Shown here in pieces: positions 5,040-5,142 of a stretch of DNA of 5,142 nt (position 1 is the stretch's first letter; each line of letters starts with the position of its first letter). The notes beneath the pieces were generated by a model that was given only the letters and a program-made list of their open reading frames with translations, was not told where the DNA came from and made no database searches. This DNA is from JANPLN01 sp041736155 (GTDB taxonomy: Bacteria; Bdellovibrionota; Bdellovibrionia; Bdellovibrionales; JAGQZY01): the NCBI GenBank assembly GCA_041736155.1, contig JBGSUL010000116.1, positions 1 to 5,142 of the forward strand, in the 5' to 3' direction. Made by a program: the position numbers and the translations under genes.

Positions 5040-5142
5040 TTAGAGTTGGAACGATGGCCGACTGACGTTTAATTCTGTTGCTATCTTATTTTCAAATTCC
5101 TCTGGTGGCAAGTAGCCAATGGCCGAGTGTAGCCGCTTCTTG
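5040..5142 (-). CDS. IS3-family transposase (OrfB), C-terminal fragment
   Basis: The last 33 residues and TAA stop of an IS3-family DDE transposase, reading KKRLHSAIGYLPPEEFE followed by a variable tail. The R-x-HSA(I/L)GY-xxP-x-xFE pattern is the hallmark C-terminus of the IS3 OrfB integrase-core domain (rve type), which carries out cut-and-join transposition through a circular intermediate. The catalytic DDE residues lie upstream, beyond the window edge, so activity cannot be judged. The gene is truncated only by the window border, as far as can be seen. Confidence 0.85.
   Translation of the reverse strand, partial: KKRLHSAIGYLPPEEFENKIATELNVSRPSFQL

Larger units (their letters stand above)
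5006..5142 (-). mobile_element. IS3-family insertion sequence, right end, partial
   Basis: The element enters at 5006 and runs off the right edge. Read inward on the plus strand, the boundary begins TGGACTGCGGGCGTTTAGTG, which fits the 5'-TG...CA-3' ends of IS3-family elements (TGGACTG/TGTACTG style). The transposase stop lies 34 bp inside. The boundary also coincides with the point where the AlgX-like frame loses sense. IS3 elements usually duplicate 3-4 bp of target, which here would be GTC or CGTC (5002-5005); the second copy is outside the window. Confidence 0.75.

Overview
The window looks like a chromosomal accessory region of a Gram-negative bacterium with moderate G+C content. The lipobox lipoprotein, the Chlamydia/Bdellovibrio-type putative Na+/H+ antiporter and the surface-polysaccharide genes suggest a Bdellovibrionota-like or deltaproteobacterial host. 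That placement is an inference from protein style and is not proven by the sequence.

Layout. Positions 1-226 are mostly non-coding, with a dense cluster of hairpins at 131-214 that resembles a dispersed palindromic repeat. On the minus strand follow a His/Cys-rich, probably metal-binding lipoprotein (227-763) and a polytopic putative Na+/H+ antiporter (833-2098). A GT2 glycosyltransferase of the dolichyl-phosphate-mannose-synthase type (2182-2934, plus) diverges from the antiporter. It meets, tail to tail with a 4-bp overlap, a two-gene minus-strand module: a MNT/AbiEii-like nucleotidyltransferase (3145-3624) followed by a ribbon-helix-helix protein (2931-3164) whose GTG start lies inside the nucleotidyltransferase gene. 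A perfect 24-bp palindrome (3631-3654), made of two adjacent 10-bp palindromes plus flanks, sits inside the predicted promoter of this module. The whole looks like a self-regulated toxin-antitoxin operon. A class I SAM methyltransferase (3775-4437, plus) diverges from it and overlaps by 20 bp, tail to tail, the 3' part of an AlgX/AlgJ-like O-acetyltransferase gene (4418-5005, minus). That gene is cut at 5005/5006 by the end of an IS3-family element, whose transposase C-terminus runs off the right edge.

How the genes fit together. The glycosyltransferase, methyltransferase and AlgX-like remnant fit synthesis and decoration of a surface or exported polysaccharide. The nucleotidyltransferase/RHH module and the IS3 element are typical mobile or defence-type insertions into such a variable locus. 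The lipoprotein and antiporter could both serve ion or metal homeostasis, but only their adjacency supports this.

Four genes (antiporter, glycosyltransferase, nucleotidyltransferase, methyltransferase) lack a recognisable ribosome binding site. In three of them a -35/-10 pair with 17-bp spacing ends 6-8 nt before the ATG, which suggests leaderless transcripts. The lipoprotein and the RHH gene have strong AGGAG-type sites. The most interesting item is the nucleotidyltransferase-RHH pair with its tandem palindromic operator.
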